From positions 7,388,501 through 7,452,500 of the forward strand of contig NC_081810.1 in NCBI RefSeq assembly GCF_030704535.1: a DNA stretch of 64,000 nt. Reading direction: 5' to 3'. The notes under the pieces are model-generated. The model was not told the origin of the DNA and made no database searches. It saw only the letters and a program-made list of their open reading frames with translations. Of this stretch, positions 59,181-64,000 are shown in pieces. The stretch comes from Vitis vinifera. Its lineage: Eukaryota; Streptophyta; Magnoliopsida; Vitales; Vitaceae. A program made the translations under genes and the position numbers. Position 1 is the first letter of the stretch; each line of letters opens with the position of its first letter.

Positions 59181-60594
59181 ACCAAACACCAAAAAAGAGG
59201 GACAGTAAGGGTTGTGAAAGAGAAAAATATAAGTTGGGTTTGCTGAATTTCAACAAAAGAACAGTGCTGTCACCAAAAAAGGAATGGCGAAAAGGGTAAG
59301 ATTTGAATTGTACAGAGAGAGAGAGAGAGAGGTGGCGGGCTTTGTGTTTGAATGGTAATGAGGGTGACACAGAGAAAAGGGTATGCTCCCACTGGCTTTG
59401 TAGAGTCAATTTTCGGCAAAAAATGTTGTCTCCAGCCAAAAAAATAAATAAAGAAAGAAAGAAAGGCTAGGATTTTGGTTTTGGCCTCATTTGAGTTTTC
59501 CTTAGGCAGTGTCTGCAGGGAGTGCACCACCGATTGAGAGAGTCTTTTGCAGACTGTAATGTATCAGCCAATAGCCATAGACATGGGGCTCTGTGGGTTG
59601 TGTCAGGACTGGGGTGAGGCTGAGCTGACCATATTCTTTTGCTGTACCATTCTTCTTCTCTGGGTTGCAGCTGCAGTTGCTGACTCTAGGTTGTTCAAAC
59701 TGGGCCACTGATGTCAAAAGGGATAATAGTGTGTTTGGCTCTGCTGGTTTATGCATTGCTCCCCACCGACCACCTCTGAACTTGTGTTTCATCTACTTTG
59801 TGGTTGGAAACCACCACCCCCCCTCCCCCCCCCCCCCCCAAAAAAAAAATACAAGGGCTTTATATATTCTTATATATTTTACATACAATTTGGCATATAC
59901 ACTTTTTTCCAAGCTACACGTGGTGTCAACAAATAGCTCCATTTGATTAATGTGTTCATTTTTTGAACTTCTTTGGCCCCTTTAAAGGACAAACATTAAA
60001 GGGCCTAGGCTCCATCCATCTTGACCATCTACTTTACGATAGAATAAGAAAGTTGAGTGTGAATTTCTAGTGGGGTTAGGACATGCCCTTACTGAGTCTA
60101 GTTACTCTGAATTTTCAAATGGAGTGGCTGCACTTCGAATATTTCTCTTTTTGTGGGGGGGATTAATGACTCTGTGCCATAACATGTTGCTAGCTTGTTA
60201 AATATAGGGCGTTATGGAGAATTTTTGGTGAAGTTGACAGCCAACTCTAGGCAGTGGTGCCTTTGTTGCAAGACCTACTGTCATGGTACCCAACTTATAT
60301 GTACTAGGTCTCAATTCATTGTTCATATGATAAGTAATTCATTCACTCATGGAGATATAGTACTCATAATTGATTGCATTGCTAGCTGAAGTTCCAAATG
60401 CATTTGAGAGAACATTCTACAATCATCAAACTCGGGTTATCATCCCTTTATCCCCTGTAATTCTAGTAGGGACCCTTATTGCAGAGAACAAGCCTTTGAA
60501 AATGCTATTACAGATTATACTAATTTTCAGTAGTAATAGTGGAATGAAACAGCTGCAAGATGGTTTCATCTCTTGGTGTTGAGCTCTCTAAACT
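59181..60594. other. Spacer between TRM-like gene and desaturase
   Basis: Contains the TRM-like 5' leader and promoter, with a GA repeat near 59314, then a C-run/A-run at about 59818-59849 and AT-rich sequence. I see no gene. Confidence 0.55.
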
Positions 60595-63497
60595 TCAGTT
60601 GGACTTGTAATGAGAGGATGGATACAGCTCAGGATCAGTCTGATAGTACAAAATGTCTCCAGTATCACTAACATAGTGGTCTTCCTTCATGCTTTTGATT
60701 AGAGTCTTGACCAAGTGAGCTGGAATGGGCCCAGATTTTTTAGGTTCTCTGTAGTATTTTCCAAGCACTGGCTTTGCAGCCTCTGTCTGCAGGCAAGAAC
60801 ATCAAACAGTTAGAATAAGCTCTTGAAGTTAAGAGTGTTTTCCACTGGGAATTTCATTAATGGAGTTGGTACCGCTTCTATTAAGTGATAGTGTGGGATT
60901 TGGGGGAAGAGATGGTGTATAACATGCGTGCCAGTGTTATGTTGGATGCTATTAAACCATCCATAGTCACGATCAACCGTCGTTAGCCCTCCCCTCAAAT
61001 AGCTCCATTCCTGTTCCACACAAAGACATCCATTCTAGTTGCAGTTAAACAAGAAAAATCCAAGTAGAATTTAAGGCTTTTTGTCGAGCAGGGGATGCAA
61101 TTATCAGTACCTTGCCACGGTACCAGGGAAGTTTTTGCTCATAGCCATGGTGCTGCAGATAAGTGACAAAGTCCAACCACATGATGAAAACCTGCAAATA
61201 GAGGTGGAATCAAGAGGACAGTAAATGAGATCGACTAATTCAAGAAGTTCATCGACATGAAAGGGATAAATTTTGCATACCCAATAGGGGACACCATAGA
61301 GCTTAAGCACTTGGACAGGACCGGCAACAAAGGATAGAACAAGAAGCAGAGCAACCATTATAGACCAGCATACAGTTGAAGTGAGCACGGCCTTTCTTTC
61401 ACTGATTGGGAACATATCACTGTAAGGATTGAAGTGGGAGCCTTCCTTTCCAGGGCTTCTATACCACTGCAATGAAAGCATCCAATTGTTGTAAGAATAA
61501 TTCTTAAGTATATAAGACATGGATCTGATTAACGAAAGAGGGGCATTCTCACCAAGTAGAGAGGATATGCAAACATGGGGAAAGGCAATGTGAATCTTAG
61601 AGTTCGGGTTTTAGCATCCAAGCTCCGGTATAATTTCTCAGGGAACTGAACATAAGTTTATGACATTAGAAATATGGAAAAGAGTCTATGATATTGAAAT
61701 GGCCAAATGAAGAGAATAAACCATCTTACTGGAACCCATGATTCATCATTTTCAACATGACCTTGGTTCTGATGGTGAGTTCTGTGGCTGATTCTCCTGT
61801 ATCATCATTCATTGATAATTGAGACATACATCAAACATCTGGGTCGTCTTGAAAATGAAACAATTTGAGTTTGTCAGTGACCTACCATCCATTGTAGGGA
61901 ACAAGGATTGTTGAATGTAAGAGGTGCCCCACCATACTATTCAGCATAGGGTTATCAGAAAAGCTTCCATGTCCACTTCAAAAAATAAAAATCAAGAAAG
62001 GACATTCAAGTTCATTGCCAAAAGCACTCAACAAAAGAAGCAAAGTAAAATTATATTACGTTACTGAAAGAAACTGAAGAAGTAGGATTTCAAGTTTTGC
62101 TTTCTTTTCTTTTACTACCATTTCTCAGCAACCAAGCAGAAAGTGTAAAGACCATGTGATTACCAGTCATGTCCAAGAACAAACAGGGCCCAGAACATTG
62201 TTCCCTGGGCAGCCCAGTAGAGTGGCCAAACCACCCATCTGTCCAAGTATATAGCTGCTATAGCCAGTCCAAAAATCACAATGAAATCCCTGAAAACATA
62301 ACTCATAGACTTCCATGGATCCTTAACCCAGCAATGCTTGGGAATAACAGCTCTGACCTCAGCCAACCGGAATGGAGGGGGAGCACTGGGGTCAAATTCA
62401 TCATCCTCATCAACTCCATCAATGGCTTTTCCTTCTCCTCTCTCCCCATTGATAGATGAGGCCTTCAGTTGAGAGCTTGCTTCAAGTCCCAGGTGTTCCT
62501 TGCCTGCAAGGCCAAGAAAGATGGTTATAGATATATAGCACTCTGAAAGGATGAAGAGAGAACCAGAACTCCATGCATTGCTCCTTTGCCTTTGAATCAA
62601 ACATGTCAGATCTCCACTTGCTTATTCCATTATTTAAGATCAACCAGAAACATCTCAACTACTAGACATAACTTCTTAACAATACATATTGTAATCTTAA
62701 GAAATTGACCCAAAAGCTTAAAATTGCAAGCTAAATTGGAAACTTCATATAATATCAAAGCCTTTGAAGTGTGAGGAGTGTCAAAACTTTAGCTTAAATC
62801 AACTTGATATTCTGGCCCTTTAGCTAACAATTTATCCTTTTATTATTTTGGCATAGCTGTCTAATAAGATTGTTTCAGTTGTGCTGTTCAAACTTCAAAA
62901 ATTAAGCCATCTGTAGAACTTGATGAAAAACCAAATGACTGAAATGATATTTATCTTTCTCCAGTATATGGTGTGTAGTGCACTTAAATTATGTGTTCAC
63001 TTGGTGATCACACATCATTGTGGGCCCCAAACAAACCCAATTAATTCCTAGGTCTCTCTTTTTCTTGTTGGCCAAACAATAGAAGAAAGCTTAACCCATC
63101 ACAACACTACAATGTCACAATCCAAGAGTCACTTTTGGTCCTACTCTGTACTGTCTGTTTGAGATGTAAAAATCCTAGGATCCAATTCACCTAATAGGTT
63201 ATAGCTAATTGTTTGTATTTCCCCATCAGCATCACACTGAGGTTTTATAGTTTTTCTGTTTTCTTCAAGGTGGAAAGCAAAAACGAAAAAGAAAACCCAA
63301 AAAAGGAAAGAGCAAATATCCTGCATTCCATGTTTTTCCTAAAGATACTTTTAGAAAAACCTGACTTGAAATACACGCACCCTTTTACACAAACAATAAG
63401 GGAAAGTCTCAAGCAGAAAAAATAGCCGCAGAGCCCATATACATCACACATGTCTATGCTGTTTGTAGAGACACATAGAGTATGTACCTTGGCTCAT
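60595..63497 (-). CDS. FAD3: Omega-3 (delta-15) fatty acid desaturase, probably ER type
   Basis: Nine coding exons on minus: 63497-63488, 62503-62164, 61975-61886, 61796-61730, 61645-61553, 61466-61281, 61191-61111, 61010-60873 and 60786-60595. They total 398 aa. Sizes 90, 67, 93, 186, 81 and 138 bp match my recollection of the plant omega-3 desaturase gene structure. It converts linoleic to alpha-linolenic acid in membrane lipids. The three histidine boxes are intact: HDCGH 115-119, HRTHH 151-155 and HVIHH 318-322. Other hallmarks are [34 protein letters not shown] and DHYVSDTGD. The N-terminus is acidic, without a transit peptide, and the protein ends HYKSN, so I favour the ER enzyme over plastid FAD7/8. 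Exon 1 (MSQG, 10 bp) rests on one ATG plus donor that restores the frame. Confidence 0.88.
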
Positions 63498-64000
63498 CTT
63501 TTAAGTTGCTCTTGGGTGGCCTCACTTCAGTGACCCTGACTACTTGACACTCTTCTTTGTGAATCAGTTTGGATTACCAATCTTCATTTATAGGCTCAAT
63601 CCTGGATCTGAATGTGATTTTCGCTCCCTAGAATTCACATCATAGTCAGATTGAATTTCATTTCCTGCCACCCAGACTATTGATGTCAAGACTTTCACGC
63701 CCTAGAATACACATTAAAGACAGATAAGACAATAATTTTTTTGCATAATTTGTTCCTCCTTTTTTTGAATATTCTTGATTTCAAGATTTTTTTCTCCCTA
63801 GACTTCGCCTTAAATACAGGTATGTTCATCCCTTTTCATGGAATTTACACCGACCTGGGCCTAAAGTTGGCTACCTGATTTATTACTGGTCTTCCCTGCA
63901 TATGATGTACTCAAGTGGACAATCACAACTAAGCAGGAGCCAGTATTTTTTCCATTCCTGGAGACGTTAATTCTCCTTCTTGGGTTGTTCCCAAACAAGA
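63498..64000. other. Desaturase 5' region
   Basis: Leader and promoter of the minus-strand desaturase. It holds the short direct repeat listed separately and no ORF. Confidence 0.5.
63614..63825. repeat. Three imperfect direct repeats upstream of the desaturase
   Basis: A phrase of form TTTCxCxCCCTAGAATxCAC followed by TAxAGxCAGAT begins near 63618, 63693 and 63790. The second and third are each preceded by TTGATxTCAAGA. Spacing is about 75-95 bp. The third copy is the most diverged. Confidence 0.5.

Noticed and set aside
59181-59192. Upstream start of the TRM-like gene (four extra codons)
   Set aside because: The extra codons begin with TTG, not ATG. The first ATG is at 59180.
60595-63497. 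Plastid FAD7/FAD8 identity for the desaturase
   Set aside because: No transit peptide is visible, the N-terminus is acidic, and the end HYKSN is ER-like. It is kept as a lower-probability alternative because parts of the sequence ([21 protein letters not shown]) resemble FAD7.

Overview
This window is nuclear DNA from a plant. Genes have many short GT-AG introns inside AT-rich spacers, and the protein families are plant-specific: plant-type PI-PLC, a CRINKLY4-related kinase, an SMXL strigolactone repressor, an ankyrin/RR-TZF zinc-finger protein and an omega-3 desaturase. The families point to a eudicot. The dispersed-repeat style looks like a woody species such as grapevine (Vitis), but that species guess is inference only. 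Exon joins below were made by hand from splice consensus, conserved family sequence and reading-frame phase. In every joined gene the exon lengths sum to a multiple of three.

Layout. 1-16.6 kb: three phosphoinositide-specific phospholipase C genes head to tail on +. The first is cut by the window edge, and the third carries a foldback element in intron 2 and a solo LTR in intron 4. 18.3-20.7 kb (-): an intronless CCR3/CCR4-type receptor kinase, with a tandem duplication rich in TGGGCC motifs upstream. 22.2-28.3 kb (-): a five-coding-exon gene for a mitochondrial bS18 ribosomal protein, with tandem duplications in two introns and a TGGGCC/T-rich promoter. 30.0-38.7 kb: an 8.7-kb inverted-repeat element whose two arms are arrays of a roughly 150-190-bp unit containing 21-bp subrepeats; one arm is split by a 1.56-kb probable solo LTR. 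44.4-49.1 kb (+): a three-exon SMXL6/7/8 (D53-type) gene. 54.4-56.5 kb (+): an intronless ankyrin/CCCH zinc-finger gene with a 5' UTR intron. 57.8-59.2 kb (-): a two-exon DUF3741/DUF4378 (TRM-like) gene. 60.6-63.5 kb (-): a nine-exon omega-3 fatty acid desaturase whose first coding exon appears to be only 10 bp.

There is no operon logic here. The one clear functional cluster is the PLC tandem array. Several genes belong to signalling or stress classes (PLC, receptor kinase, ABA/oxidative-stress type zinc finger, strigolactone repressor), but nothing in the sequence shows that they are co-regulated.

I found no tRNA, rRNA, CRISPR array or transposase gene. The strongest candidate for something unusual is the giant inverted-repeat array at 30-38.7 kb. 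Its transcript could fold into a kilobase-scale hairpin, but it is most simply read as a non-autonomous foldback or Mutator-like transposon.
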